This document shows, piece after piece, positions 46,011 to 55,762 of a stretch of 64,000 bases of DNA. Positions within the stretch are counted from its first letter, which is position 1. Each line of letters opens with the position of its first letter. The stretch is from assembly GCF_001723285.1 (NCBI RefSeq), contig NZ_LPWG01000004.1, forward strand, positions 1 through 64,000, given 5' to 3'. The notes under the pieces were generated by a model, which ran no database searches, was not told the DNA's origin, and saw only the letters and a program-made list of their open reading frames with translations. Source of the stretch: Methyloceanibacter methanicus. GTDB taxonomy: Bacteria > Pseudomonadota > Alphaproteobacteria > Rhizobiales > Methyloligellaceae. A program made the position numbers and the translations under genes.

Positions 46011-47233
46011 CGCGTCAGATGCGCCACCACTTCCACGTGGCTCGAGAACAGGAACTGATCGACGGGCGTCACGCGCGTGATCGCGTAGCCCCCGTCGACA
46101 AGGATGCGCACATCACGGGCCAGCGTTCCCGGATTGCACGACACGGCCACAAGACGGTCGACCTTCGACCTCGCAAGCTGCTCGGCTTGCGCGGCAGCGC
46201 CCGCACGCGGCGGATCGAACACAACCGCATCGAACGGCTTCAATTCCTGCCAGCCCAGCGGATCGCGAAACAGATCGCGGCGGTGCGTACGCATGGGCTT
46301 CAGCCTGGTCGCATGCCGGGCGGCGTCCTCGAGCGCCGTAAGCGCGTCCGCATCGGTCTCATAAGCATCGACGGTCGCACGCTCGGCGAGTGCGAAGGAA
46401 AACGTGCCCAGCCCGCAAAAGAGATCGGCCACGCGTTTGGCTTTGCCCACGCCCTCCCGGACGAGCCTCACCATCTCCGCTTCCGCAGCGGGGGCGGCTT
46501 GGAGGAACGCCCCTGGCGGAAACCGCACTTGCGCCCTGCCGAAGCGCAGCGTGGGCGGGGCGAGAGTCACGCTGTCATCGCCCGCAGTGAGACGCGCGAT
46601 GCCTTGTGCACCGGCGGCGGCAGCGAGCTTTGCCAGCGCCGTCTCCGGTGGGCGCGCGCCCTCCATCACCACGTCGAGCCCGGTCTCGGTTTCGGTGACG
46701 GCCACCCGCGCCTCGCGCCGTCCGCTCAGCAATGGCGTCAGCAGCTCTTTGAGCGCCGGGAGGCTGGCGGCAATCGCAGGAGACAAGATCGGGCACTCTT
46801 CGATGCCGATCAGCTCGTGGGAGCGGGCACGGCGATAGCCGAACACCGCCTCCTTGCCGCGCCGTTCCAGGCTGAAGGTCGCGCGTCTTCGATTGGCGAG
46901 CGGCACCGGGCGCACCGGTTCGACCGGCACGTCCGAGCCGCGCGCGGCCAGGGCCTGGCCCACGAGATCCCGCTTCCAGGCCAGATAGCTCGGCACCTTC
47001 AAATGCTGCAGCGAACAGCCGCCGCACGCACCGAAATGCCGGCAAACGGGCGCGACACGCTCGGGGCTCGGATCGAAGATCGCGACGCAGTTGGCATGCT
47101 TTCCGTCCCGATCCAGTTCGGCCCGGACCCGCTCGCCGGGCAGTGTGAACGGCACGAAGAGCGAACCGTCCGGGGTTTCCGCAACGCCATCTCCTTGGGC
47201 GCCGAGCCGGTCGATGGTCAGTTCAACGCTCAC
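46007..47233 (-). CDS. 23S rRNA (uracil-5)-methyltransferase RlmD/RumA-type
   Basis: 408 residues. An N-terminal TRAM domain (DRLGAQGDGVAETPDG), iron-sulfur cysteines in CRHFGACGGCSLQHL, the SAM site VADLFCGLGTFSFALAE, FDPPRAG and the catalytic Cys in VSCNPGTLARDV. It methylates uracil in rRNA. The start overlaps tlyA by 11 bp, forming an rRNA-modification pair. Exact nucleotide specificity not assigned. Confidence 0.92.
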   Translation of the reverse strand: MSVELTIDRLGAQGDGVAETPDGSLFVPFTLPGERVRAELDRDGKHANCVAIFDPSPERVAPVCRHFGACGGCSLQHLKVPSYLAWKRDLVGQALAARGSDVPVEPVRPVPLANRRRATFSLERRGKEAVFGYRRARSHELIGIEECPILSPAIAASLPALKELLTPLLSGRREARVAVTETETGLDVVMEGARPPETALAKLAAAAGAQGIARLTAGDDSVTLAPPTLRFGRAQVRFPPGAFLQAAPAAEAEMVRLVREGVGKAKRVADLFCGLGTFSFALAERATVDAYETDADALTALEDAARHATRLKPMRTHRRDLFRDPLGWQELKPFDAVVFDPPRAGAAAQAEQLARSKVDRLVAVSCNPGTLARDVRILVDGGYAITRVTPVDQFLFSSHVEVVAHLTR

Positions 47234-47951
47234 GCCGGGCTCCGATCAGATATTCCACATTGCCGCTGCCGCCGGTGATGGGGGACTCGATCACGCCAAG
47301 CACGTGCCAGCCTTCGGCCCCCAGAAAATCCCGTATACGGAGAATCGCGCGCTGGCGGTCCGCCTCCTCACGGACCAGGCCGCCCTTCCCGACCGCCTCG
47401 CGGCCCGCCTCGAATTGCGGCTTCACCAGCGCCGCGAGCCACGCGCCGGGCGCCGCGCGGCGAAGGGCGACGGGCAGCGCCTGGGTCAGGCTGATAAAGC
47501 TGACATCTGCGGCGATGGCCGCAACCCTCTCTGGCACCAGGGTCTCGTCGATACGCCGTGCGTCGGTCGCTTCCAGGGACACCACGCGCGCGCGGTTGCG
47601 CAGGCGCGCGTGGAGCTGATCGCGGCCCACATCGACCGCATAGACCTTGGCCGCACCCCTGTTGAGCAACACCTCCGTGAAGCCGCCGGTCGAAGCCCCC
47701 ACGTCGAGCGCCACGCGCCCCTCCGGCGACAGCCCGAACGCATCCAGCGCCGCGATGAGCTTCAGCGCCCCCCGGGACACGTGGGCATCCGTTCCCGGCG
47801 CCAGCGCCAGCGTCACGTCGTCCGCGACGGTCGCGCCGGGCTTGGTCGCGGGCACGCCCGCCACCAGCACGCACCCCCGCCGGACCAGGTCAGCGGCTTG
47901 CGCCCGCGAGGGTGCCAGTCCCTCTTCCACCAACCGCTGATCGATCCGCAT
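47223..47951 (-). CDS. tlyA: TlyA-family rRNA 2'-O-methyltransferase
   Basis: 242 residues. An N-terminal S4 RNA-binding domain (MRIDQRLVEEGLAPSRAQAA) and an FtsJ-like methyltransferase domain with LDVGASTGGFTEVLL, LVKPQFEAG and ITGGSGNVEYL. ATG 47951 (MRIDQRL) fits the family; six more residues precede it in frame. It overlaps the RlmD-like gene. In Rhizobiales tlyA usually sits beside dxs; here two SET genes and a secreted protein separate them. Confidence 0.93.
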   Translation of the reverse strand: MRIDQRLVEEGLAPSRAQAADLVRRGCVLVAGVPATKPGATVADDVTLALAPGTDAHVSRGALKLIAALDAFGLSPEGRVALDVGASTGGFTEVLLNRGAAKVYAVDVGRDQLHARLRNRARVVSLEATDARRIDETLVPERVAAIAADVSFISLTQALPVALRRAAPGAWLAALVKPQFEAGREAVGKGGLVREEADRQRAILRIRDFLGAEGWHVLGVIESPITGGSGNVEYLIGARRER

Positions 47952-48103
47952 TTTTCTGTAGCTGGCCAATTTGCATTCTCATATGCTCTGCGTCGCGACG
48001 AGAGTCCTCGCGCGCGGCCCGACCTGCGAAACGGCGGCCGCATCGCATATTGCCCGCGCTGCTATAGGTTTGGGGCGCGGATGCTTCGTGAGGCAAGACC
48101 TGT

Positions 48104-48775
48104 TTGGGCCAAGATTCTCTCAGCCGAGACGACACGGCTTACCTAACCGAAAAATGTGAAGTTCGAAATCGGGACGTGACCGGCGGGTATGGCGTCTTTG
48201 CCAAATCCGTGATCGAGCCGGGCGAACTCATCGGCCTTTGGGGCGGCCGCATCGTCGGCCGCGACGCGCTCGGTAGCTTGCCCGACGAGATCCGGCACCA
48301 CACCGTGCAGGTCGAGGAAGAGCTGTTCCTGGCCTCCACACGGCCAGACGAGGCGCCGGACTATATCAACCATTCCTGCGCGCCCAATGCGGGCCTCAAC
48401 GGGCAGATCGCCATCGTCGCCATGCGTTGCATCCTTCCCGGCGAAGAAGTGACGATCGACTACGCGATGTGCGACGGCTCGGCCTACGACGAGTTCGAGT
48501 GCACGTGCGGGGCCGCCATTTGCCGCGGCAAGGTCACCGGCCACGACTGGCGCGATCCCGCGCTGTGGAAGCGCTATGCCGGCTACTTCTCGCCCTACAT
48601 CCAGCGGCGCATCGACGCGCTCAAGCGCGAGCGCGCGCCGCGCAGCCCAAAGCGGAAGCAGACCGTTGTCGCGACCGCGACCGAGAACGGCACCACCCGG
48701 CGCCAGGCACGCGGCAAGGCCCCGGTTCGCCCCGCTGAGTCTCCTGCCCTCTCCCGCCGAGATCCCAGCTCCTAG
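48104..48775 (+). CDS. SET-domain protein with Cys-rich post-SET motif
   Basis: About 223 residues. SET landmarks: GGYGVFAKSVIEPGELIGLW, NHSCAPNAGLNGQIAIVAMR, GEEVTIDYAMCDG and the post-SET ECTCGAAICRG. A basic, Lys/Arg-rich tail of 45 residues follows. SET domains bind SAM and methylate lysine; the bacterial target is unknown. The start is TTG 48104 or slightly later; no good ribosome site decides it. A second SET gene starts 11 bp after its stop. Confidence 0.85.
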   Translation: MGQDSLSRDDTAYLTEKCEVRNRDVTGGYGVFAKSVIEPGELIGLWGGRIVGRDALGSLPDEIRHHTVQVEEELFLASTRPDEAPDYINHSCAPNAGLNGQIAIVAMRCILPGEEVTIDYAMCDGSAYDEFECTCGAAICRGKVTGHDWRDPALWKRYAGYFSPYIQRRIDALKRERAPRSPKRKQTVVATATENGTTRRQARGKAPVRPAESPALSRRDPSS

Positions 48776-48786
48776 GACGACGCGCC

Positions 48787-49209
48787 ATGCTGCTCATCAA
48801 TACCTATGTCGGTCCCAGTTCGATCGAAGGGCTCGGCGTGTTCGCAGATGAATCGGTGCCACAGGGCGCTCTGATCTGGCAGTACAATCCGAAGTTCGAT
48901 GTTCTTGTCGAAGACACCGAGCTCGGTGCGCTGCCACCCAACATGCAGACCTACATCGCCCGCTACAGCTATCCGCACCTCGAGATGCCGGGCTACAGGG
49001 TCATCGACGTCGACAACGGCAAGTACATGAATCACAGCCTCACACCGAACACGGATTTCCGCTTGTTCGACCGCGGCTATGCGTTGGTGGACATTGCACG
49101 GGGCGACGAACTCACCTGCAACTATCACGAGTTCGACCCGGGCTTCGCGGGATTCATGCCGGCGCCCACCGCCGATTTGGACTCGCGGCATCCCCCGTCG
49201 CTGCCGTGA
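48787..49209 (+). CDS. Small SET-domain protein
   Basis: 140 residues: SSIEGLGVFADESVPQGALI, MNHSLTPNTDF and GDELTCNYHEFDPGF form a minimal SET fold without post-SET cysteines. The catalytic Tyr region is present (CNYHEFD). Different enough from its neighbour that recent duplication is unlikely. Target unknown. Start ATG 48787. Confidence 0.85.
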   Translation: MLLINTYVGPSSIEGLGVFADESVPQGALIWQYNPKFDVLVEDTELGALPPNMQTYIARYSYPHLEMPGYRVIDVDNGKYMNHSLTPNTDFRLFDRGYALVDIARGDELTCNYHEFDPGFAGFMPAPTADLDSRHPPSLP

Positions 49210-49363
49210 GCCGTCGGGCGCTCTCGCGGGGCGGGAGGGGCTGCTCCGGGCCCGGAGTCGGGCGCCGAACGGCAAGGAAAGGGCCGTGCCGACAGTGTGT
49301 GCTTTGTTCCGGCCGATCGGCTAGACTGGCTTAGACTCACCTCGCAATAACACCTCACCATCC

Positions 49364-49846
49364 ATGACAATGCGCCCTTTGCCGGTATTCCTCCTCGCGG
49401 CGGCCCTCTTTGCCGGGGCCGGATCTTCGATTGCCCACGCGGCCGACATTTGGCGCGTCAAGACGAGCGGCAGCTTCGTCACGCTGCGCTACGGACCCGT
49501 CGATGAGCAGGCGAGGCCGGTCTTTTTGCTGTCCTGCCTGAACGGCGTCGGCATCGCCGTCCTGTCTGTGCATATGGACTTCCCTGAGCGGGAGGCTGGC
49601 GAAGCCATCACCGTCTCTTTCACCGCGGGCGACAAAACGGCACCTGTGGCCGGCGAGACGGCTGCGGAGGACGGCACGGGGATCATCTACATGGAGGCCG
49701 GCGATATCGCCGTGAAGCCCATCCTGAAAGTCCTCGAGCAGAAGGGCACGGTCACGATGAAAGCGGGCGCGATCGCCTTCGACCTCCCGGAACAAGGCCG
49801 CGCCGAAACGGTGGCGGAATTCGCCAAGGACTGCTCGTTGGACTGA
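49364..49846 (+). CDS. Exported hypothetical protein
   Basis: 160 residues with a signal peptide (1-26, cut after AHA). The mature part reads as a small beta-rich domain (VKTSGSFVTLRYGPVDEQAR, VFLLSCLNGVGIAVLSVHMD) with two cysteines, one at SCLNG and one near the C-terminus (KDCSLD). Not recognised. It stops 10 bp from the convergent dxs end. Confidence 0.7.
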   Translation: MTMRPLPVFLLAAALFAGAGSSIAHAADIWRVKTSGSFVTLRYGPVDEQARPVFLLSCLNGVGIAVLSVHMDFPEREAGEAITVSFTAGDKTAPVAGETAAEDGTGIIYMEAGDIAVKPILKVLEQKGTVTMKAGAIAFDLPEQGRAETVAEFAKDCSLD

Positions 49847-49856
49847 GCCTTGGAGG

Positions 49857-51845
49857 CTAAGCGAGCCGGGCGGCGCCCGTCTTGCCGTTCTTGCCGAGCT
49901 CGCTCTTGCCCAGGTCGTTCTTGCCCAGTTCGTTCTTGCCCAGGTCGTTCTTGCCCAGCGCCGTGAAGACCGCCTTCACGATCCCATCCGCATCGAGCCC
50001 CGCGGCCGCATACATCGCGTCGGGCTTGCCCTGATCGATGTAGCGATCGGGCAGGACCAAGGTCCGGACTTTGAGGGCGCCATCGATCAGCCCGTCCGCA
50101 GCCAGCTGGTGCAGAACGTGGCCACCGAAGCCGCCCGTGGAGCCTTCTTCGACGGTGAGAAGCACCTCGTGGTTCTTGGCAAGGTCGCGGATGAGATCGA
50201 CATCCAACGGCTTGGCAAAACGCGCATCGGCCACAGTTGTCGGGAGCCCGAAACCGGACAACTCGTCCGCGGCCGCAAGGCACTCGCCGAGCCGCGCGCC
50301 GAAACACAGGAGCGCGACAGCCGAGCCTTCCCGCACGATGCGGCCCTTGCCGATCTCGAGCGGCGTGCCGCGGGCGGGCAGGTCCACGCCCATGCCATTG
50401 CCGCGCGGATAGCGGAAAGCGGTGGGGCGATCGTCGACCGCCGCCGCCGTCGCGGTCATATGCATGAGCTCGGCTTCGTCCGCAGCCGCCATGACGATCA
50501 TGTTGGGCAGGCAGGTCAGAAAGGCCGTGTCGAACGAGCCCGCGTGTGTAGGACCGTCGGCCCCGACAAGGCCGGCACGGTCGATGGCGAACCGCACGGG
50601 AAGCTTCTGCACCGAGACGTCGTGAACCACCTGGTCGTAGGCGCGCTGCAGGAAGGTCGAATAGATCGCGGCGAAGGGCTTATAGCCTTCCGATGCGAGC
50701 CCCGCGGCGAAGGTGACCGCATGCTGTTCGGCGATGCCGACATCGAAGCAGCGGTCGGGAAAAGCCTCGCCGAACTTATCGAGGCCCGTTCCGGACGGCA
50801 TCGCCGCCGTGATGGCCACGATCTTGTCGTCCGACTTGGCTTCCTCGATCAGCGCGTTGGCGAACACCTTCGTGTAGCTGGGCGGCCCGCCCGGCGCCGC
50901 CTTTTCCTGCGTGCCGGTCACGACATTGAAGCGGCTCACGCCGTGATACTTGTCGGCGGACTCTTCGGCCGGGGCGTAGCCCTTGCCCTTCTGGGTGACC
51001 ACATGGACCAGGATCGGCCCGTTCTGCATCTTCTTCACATTGCGCAGCACGGGCAGGAGATGGTCGAGATTGTGCCCGTCGATGGGCCCCACGTAGTAGA
51101 ACCCGAGTTCCTCGAACAGCGTTCCGCCGGTCCAGAAGCCGCGGCCGAACTCCTCCACGCGGGCGGCCTGGCGCTGCCAGCGTCCCGGCAGCAGCTTGTG
51201 CGCGGCCTGCTTCATCCAGCGGCGGAAGCGGCGATAGGCCCCACCGGAGATCAGCCGCGCCAGATGTGCGCTCATGGCCCCCACGGGAGGCGCGATCGAC
51301 ATGTCGTTGTCGTTGAGGACGACGATGAGCCGCGAATCCATCGCGCCCGCATTGTTCATGGCCTCATAGGCCATACCGGCGCTCATGGCGCCGTCGCCGA
51401 TCACGGCAATCACGTTGTTGGCGCCGCCGGACAGATCCCGCGCCACGGCCATGCCGAGCCCCGCCGAAATCGAGGTGGAGGAATGGCCCGCGCCGAACGG
51501 GTCGTATTCGCTCTCCGCCCGCTTGCAGAAGCCGGACAGGCCCCCGGGCGCGCGCAAGGTGCGGATACGGTCGCGCCGGCCCGTGATGATCTTATGGGGG
51601 TAGCATTGGTGGCCCACGTCCCAGATCAGCCGGTCGTCGGGCGTATCGAACACGTGATGCAGCGCGACCGTGAGTTCGACCACGCCGAGCCCGGCCCCCA
51701 GATGACCACCGGTCACCGAGACGGCACTGATGGTCTCTTGGCGCAGTTCGTCGGCGAGGCGCTTCAACTCGCTATCCGTGAGCTGACGCAAGTCCTTCGG
51801 CGTCTGAATCTGGTCCAGCAATGGCGTGGCGTTTTCGGCGCTCAT
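49857..51845 (-). CDS. dxs: 1-deoxy-D-xylulose-5-phosphate synthase
   Basis: 662 residues. First enzyme of the MEP isoprenoid pathway. It has the TDP site ([18 protein letters not shown]), the HQCYPHK/GHSSTS histidines, and the second half with [12 protein letters not shown]. The C-terminus carries an extra tail of about five pentapeptides of type LGKN(D/E) and a basic end, beyond the normal family length. The tail is encoded by 15-bp repeats. Downstream of xseB on the same strand, the usual Rhizobiales order. Confidence 0.95.
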   Translation of the reverse strand: MSAENATPLLDQIQTPKDLRQLTDSELKRLADELRQETISAVSVTGGHLGAGLGVVELTVALHHVFDTPDDRLIWDVGHQCYPHKIITGRRDRIRTLRAPGGLSGFCKRAESEYDPFGAGHSSTSISAGLGMAVARDLSGGANNVIAVIGDGAMSAGMAYEAMNNAGAMDSRLIVVLNDNDMSIAPPVGAMSAHLARLISGGAYRRFRRWMKQAAHKLLPGRWQRQAARVEEFGRGFWTGGTLFEELGFYYVGPIDGHNLDHLLPVLRNVKKMQNGPILVHVVTQKGKGYAPAEESADKYHGVSRFNVVTGTQEKAAPGGPPSYTKVFANALIEEAKSDDKIVAITAAMPSGTGLDKFGEAFPDRCFDVGIAEQHAVTFAAGLASEGYKPFAAIYSTFLQRAYDQVVHDVSVQKLPVRFAIDRAGLVGADGPTHAGSFDTAFLTCLPNMIVMAAADEAELMHMTATAAAVDDRPTAFRYPRGNGMGVDLPARGTPLEIGKGRIVREGSAVALLCFGARLGECLAAADELSGFGLPTTVADARFAKPLDVDLIRDLAKNHEVLLTVEEGSTGGFGGHVLHQLAADGLIDGALKVRTLVLPDRYIDQGKPDAMYAAAGLDADGIVKAVFTALGKNDLGKNELGKNDLGKSELGKNGKTGAARLA
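49881..49960. repeat. 15-bp tandem repeats in the 3' end of dxs
   Basis: About five imperfect units around TTGCCCAGGTCGTTC, each encoding one LGKN(D/E) pentapeptide. The unit is a multiple of three, so changes in number would lengthen or shorten the tail without breaking the gene. Confidence 0.85.
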
Positions 51846-51996
51846 TCTCTTTCCTGTGGGAAGGCTCTCTTCGGGAACACTCTCGTGTTGAAATATTTCG
51901 CAGTATCAATGCGTTATCGCGAGCTTACCCGGCTCGCCTCACGCTGGCAACGTCTCCAACAATACTCCCAAACCGGCATTGGTCACCGAATGCCGG

Positions 51997-52254
51997 TCAC
52001 TCTCCCACATCGAGGGGCTCGACGCCGCTCGGCGCACCGTCTTGATTGAGGGTGATCTTTTCCACGCGCGCCTCGGCGCTGCGCAGCAGTTTATCGCAAT
52101 GGGCGCGCAACGCTTCGCCCCGTTCGTAAATCGCGATCGAGGCTTCGAGCTCGACATCACCCTTTTCCAGGCGATCGACGATGGTCTCGAGCTCCTTGAG
52201 CGCGTCCTCGAAGCTGAGCGTGGCGATGTCGGTCGTGCCGGACGGTTTAGCCAT
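51997..52254 (-). CDS. xseB: Exodeoxyribonuclease VII small subunit
   Basis: 85 residues, the usual length: [40 protein letters not shown] and the Arg/Val-rich end EARVEKI. Partner of XseA in single-strand DNA degradation. It lies between a histone-deacetylase-like gene and dxs, an arrangement conserved in Rhizobiales. Confidence 0.95.
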   Translation of the reverse strand: MAKPSGTTDIATLSFEDALKELETIVDRLEKGDVELEASIAIYERGEALRAHCDKLLRSAEARVEKITLNQDGAPSGVEPLDVGE

Positions 52255-52284
52255 GATTTGAATTAGCGGTTTCCGGGTTTTCCC

Positions 52285-53211
52285 TCAAGCACCCATCAGG
52301 GTCCTGACATGGACGGCGGTGGACGAGGCGAGCGCGTCGAGGTCGTACCCCCCCTCCAGAACTGAAACGAGCCGGCCGCCGGAATGTTTCGCCGCCGCCT
52401 CAAGCAGCATCTCCGTGGCCCAGGCGAAATCGTCTTCCGTCAGCCGCAGCTGCGCCAACGGGTCCCTGACATGGGCATCGAAACCGGCCGAGACAAGCAC
52501 CAGGTCCGGCGCGAACGCGTCGAGCGCGGGCACGATGCGCGTCCCGAACGCCTGCCGGAAGTCCTCGCCGTCGTCGCCGGGCGCGAGCGGCGCGTTCCAG
52601 ATATTGCCGACGCCCGTCTCGTCTTTGGCGCCGGTTCCCGGAAACAGCGGCATCTGATGGGTCGAGCCGTAAAACAAGTCCTTGTCGCTCCAGAACGCGG
52701 CCTGGGTGCCGTTGCCATGATGGACATCGAAATCCACCACGGCCACGCGGGACACCCCGTGGACGGCACGCGCATGCAGCGCCCCGACCGCCACCGAATT
52801 GAACAGGCAGAACCCCATGGCGCGCGACGGTTCGGCATGGTGGCCCGGCGGGCGAACGGCGCAAAACGCATTGTCCGCCTCCCCGGCCACGACCCGGTCT
52901 ACGGCTTGAAGGACTGCGCCTGTCGCCCGCAAGGCCGCCTCCCAGCTCCCCGGCGACACCACCGTGTCCGGGTCCAGCCAGTTGTGCAGCTCCTTGGGGA
53001 TTCCGGCGCGGACCTCTGCGACATAAGACTTCGGGTGCAGCCGCTCGATGGCATCGAGCCCTGCCAGCGGCGCCTCCTCGCGCTTCAAGCTGGAGAAATC
53101 CTTGGCGGCAAGGGCGCGTTCGATGGCGCGCAGCCGGTCGGCCTGCTCAGGATGGCCGTAACCCGTGTCGTGCGCGAGGCAGGCCGGGTGGGTGAGAAGC
53201 AGCGTTGTCAT
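52285..53211 (-). CDS. Histone deacetylase-family hydrolase
   Basis: 308 residues. Zinc-dependent amidohydrolase: RPPGHHAEPSRAMGFCLFN, VDFDVHHGNGTQAAFW (metal Asp/His), GFDAHVRDPLAQL. Family members act on acetylated polyamines or small amides in bacteria. The start is either 53211 (MTTLLLTHPAC), chosen to fit family length, or 53238. It overlaps none of its neighbours. Confidence 0.92.
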   Translation of the reverse strand: MTTLLLTHPACLAHDTGYGHPEQADRLRAIERALAAKDFSSLKREEAPLAGLDAIERLHPKSYVAEVRAGIPKELHNWLDPDTVVSPGSWEAALRATGAVLQAVDRVVAGEADNAFCAVRPPGHHAEPSRAMGFCLFNSVAVGALHARAVHGVSRVAVVDFDVHHGNGTQAAFWSDKDLFYGSTHQMPLFPGTGAKDETGVGNIWNAPLAPGDDGEDFRQAFGTRIVPALDAFAPDLVLVSAGFDAHVRDPLAQLRLTEDDFAWATEMLLEAAAKHSGGRLVSVLEGGYDLDALASSTAVHVRTLMGA

Positions 53212-53305
53212 TCGGTCCTTGGCGTTTCCCATCCCCATGATACCCCACTTGGACCGGCGGGCCAGCGTGACCTCTCAACTTGACCTGTCAGGGCGGACAC
53301 GCGAC

Positions 53306-54268
53306 ATGGGACGGGCCATGCCCGTCCTGCCTGCCACAGACGAGACGATCGCGCGCGCCGCGGCCGCGCTCGCCGCCGGACAGATCGTCGCCTTCCCGAC
53401 CGAGACCGTCTACGGGCTGGGCGCCAACGCCCGTGATTCCAGCGCCGTCGCCAAGGTCTTCGCCGCCAAGGAACGGCCGCGTTTCAACCCCTTGATCGTG
53501 CATGTGCCCGACATCGCAACGGCGGAGACCTTGGCGGTGCTCGGCACGGAGGCGCGCGCACTCGCATCCGCCTTCTGGCCGGGGCCCCTGACCATCGTGG
53601 CCCCGAAGCGGCCGGAGAGCGGGATTTCCGATCTGGTCACGGCCGGGCTCGACACGATTGCGGTGCGCGTTCCCGGCCACCCGGTCGCGCAATCCTTGCT
53701 TCAGACCTCGGGCCTGCCCATTGCCGCGCCAAGCGCCAACCGCTCGGGCCGGATCAGCCCCACCGAGGCCGCTCATGTGGAAGCGGAGCTGGGCGATATC
53801 CCGGCCCTGATCCTCGACGGCGGCCCTTGCGCGCGCGGTCTCGAATCGACCGTGGTGAGCGTTGCGGGGACACGTCCCGTGCTCCTTCGGCTCGGGGCCG
53901 TGCCGCGCAAGGAGATCGAGGCGGTCTTAGGCCGTCCGATCGCGCTCGCCGAGGAAGACGCGCCCGTCGCCTCCCCCGGCCAGCTCGAACGCCACTACGC
54001 GCCGCAAACGCCTTTGCGCCTCGACGCCGCGACCGTGGAACCGGGCGAGGCGCTGCTCGCTTTCGGACCGGACGCCCCCGAATGCGAAGGGCCGGCGATC
54101 AATCTCAGCGCGACCGGCGACCTGGCCGAAGCCGCCACCAAGCTCTTCGCCGCGCTCCGAACACTGGACGAAAGCGGGGCGCGTGGGATCGCCGCGATGC
54201 CCGTTCCGGACGAAGGCCTCGGCGAAGCGATCAACGACCGCTTGCGGCGCGCGGCCAAGGCGGGGTAG
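53306..54268 (+). CDS. L-threonylcarbamoyladenylate synthase (Sua5/TsaC)
   Basis: About 320 residues, long form with a Sua5 C-terminal domain. It makes threonylcarbamoyl-AMP for tRNA t6A modification. IVAFPTETVYGLGANARDSS, RPRFNPLIVHV and PSANRSGRISPT are the catalytic core, and the later GPCARGLESTVV and APQTPLRL parts belong to the Sua5 domain. The start is ATG 53306 or 53318; ribosome sites do not decide. Confidence 0.93.
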   Translation: MGRAMPVLPATDETIARAAAALAAGQIVAFPTETVYGLGANARDSSAVAKVFAAKERPRFNPLIVHVPDIATAETLAVLGTEARALASAFWPGPLTIVAPKRPESGISDLVTAGLDTIAVRVPGHPVAQSLLQTSGLPIAAPSANRSGRISPTEAAHVEAELGDIPALILDGGPCARGLESTVVSVAGTRPVLLRLGAVPRKEIEAVLGRPIALAEEDAPVASPGQLERHYAPQTPLRLDAATVEPGEALLAFGPDAPECEGPAINLSATGDLAEAATKLFAALRTLDESGARGIAAMPVPDEGLGEAINDRLRRAAKAG

Positions 54269-54277
54269 CCCTGTGCC

Positions 54278-55729
54278 ATGAGCGACGCCGCCATCAGCCC
54301 AACGACCGAACTCCGGCCCCCCAATGCGGACACGCTCACCGAGCTTGAGCACATCGTGGGTGGGCAGCATGCGGTGCGCGATCCGGACCGGATGGCGCCC
54401 TATCTCACCGAGTGGCGCGACCGCTACCGGGGCGAGGCGGCCATCGTGTTGAAGCCCGGCTCGACCAACGAAGTCGCCGCCGTGCTGAAATGCGCCAATG
54501 CCGCCCGGGCCGGGATCGTCCCGCAAGGCGGCAATACGGGGCTCGTGGGCGCGCAGATACCGGACGAAAGCGGCAGCCAGATCGTGCTGTCGCTGGAGCG
54601 CCTTGTCCACATTCGGGATGTGGACCTCGCCTCCAATACGATGACCGTCGAAGCTGGCCTCACGCTCGCGGGGGCCCAGGAGCGCGCGATGAGCGTCGGG
54701 CGTCTGTTTCCCTTGAGTCTCGCCTCGGAGGGGAGCTGCCAGATCGGGGGCGTCCTCTCCACCAATGCGGGCGGGCTCGCGGTGCTCGCTTACGGGAACG
54801 CCCGCGATCTCGCGCTGGGGCTCGAAGTCGTGCTCGCGGACGGACGCGTCTGGCACGGGCTGAAGGCCTTGCGGAAAGACAACACGGGCTACGATCTCAA
54901 GAATCTTTTTATCGGCGCCGAAGGCACGCTCGGCGTGATCACGGCGGCGGTCCTGCGGCTGTTTCCGCGGCCCGCGGAACAGGTCACGTGCCTCGCGGGC
55001 TTGCGTGACCTCGAAAACGCGATCGAGCTTCTGGCCCGCATGCGCGAGGCGGCGGGGCCCATGCTCACCGCCTTCGAGATTCTCCCGCGCATCGGCCTCG
55101 ACTTCGCGATCAAGCACGGAACGGACCTGCACGACCCGCTCAGGGCGCCCCACGCCTGGTATGTCCTTCTCGAGGTCTCCAGCCCGCTCGCCGGCGAGAC
55201 GGTGCATGAACTTGTGCAGGCGCAGCTCAGCGACGCCATCGAAGTCGGGGTCATCGAAGACGCCGTTCTGACGACGTCCGACCGGCAAACGGGCGAGCTG
55301 TGGAAGCTGCGCGAGGTCATGAGCGAGGTTCAGAAGTACGAGGGTGGCAGCATCAAACATGACGTCTCCGTCCCGATCGGACGGGTGCCGGAATTCATCG
55401 ACCGGGCGAACGATCTCGTTGAGCTGATGATCCCGGGCGCCCGCCCCGTTCCCTTCGGCCATCTGGGCGACGGCAACATCCACTACAATGTCAGCCAGCC
55501 GGTCGGCATGGACAAGGACGTCTATCTGTCGAACTGGGAGGCGCTGAACGCCGCCGTGCACGAGATCGTTCTGGACCTCGGCGGCTCGATCAGCGCCGAG
55601 CATGGGATTGGGCGCATGAAGCGCGACCTCCTGCCTCATGCGAAGGGCGCGGTGGCCATGGAGCTCATGCGCGCCATCAAGACGAGCTTCGATCCGAACG
55701 GCATTCTCAACCCAGGCAAGCTGATATGA
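54278..55729 (+). CDS. FAD-linked 2-hydroxyacid dehydrogenase (D-2-hydroxyglutarate/lactate type)
   Basis: 483 residues. FAD domain: VPQGGNTGLVGAQIPD, GGVLSTNAGGLAVLAYGN and IGAEGTLGVIT. Substrate domain: PFGHLGDGNIHYN and GGSISAEHGIGRMKRD, which supply the metal and acid ligands. It oxidises a D-2-hydroxyacid and passes electrons on; which acid is not clear. Nine bp after the Sua5 gene. Confidence 0.92.
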   Translation: MSDAAISPTTELRPPNADTLTELEHIVGGQHAVRDPDRMAPYLTEWRDRYRGEAAIVLKPGSTNEVAAVLKCANAARAGIVPQGGNTGLVGAQIPDESGSQIVLSLERLVHIRDVDLASNTMTVEAGLTLAGAQERAMSVGRLFPLSLASEGSCQIGGVLSTNAGGLAVLAYGNARDLALGLEVVLADGRVWHGLKALRKDNTGYDLKNLFIGAEGTLGVITAAVLRLFPRPAEQVTCLAGLRDLENAIELLARMREAAGPMLTAFEILPRIGLDFAIKHGTDLHDPLRAPHAWYVLLEVSSPLAGETVHELVQAQLSDAIEVGVIEDAVLTTSDRQTGELWKLREVMSEVQKYEGGSIKHDVSVPIGRVPEFIDRANDLVELMIPGARPVPFGHLGDGNIHYNVSQPVGMDKDVYLSNWEALNAAVHEIVLDLGGSISAEHGIGRMKRDLLPHAKGAVAMELMRAIKTSFDPNGILNPGKLI

Positions 55730-55762
55730 CCGAGACCTCTCCGCCGGAGACCCCCCCCCTAC

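Noticed and set aside
50109..52049. 646-codon frame opposite dxs
   Set aside because: Antisense shadow; dxs is intact on the other strand.
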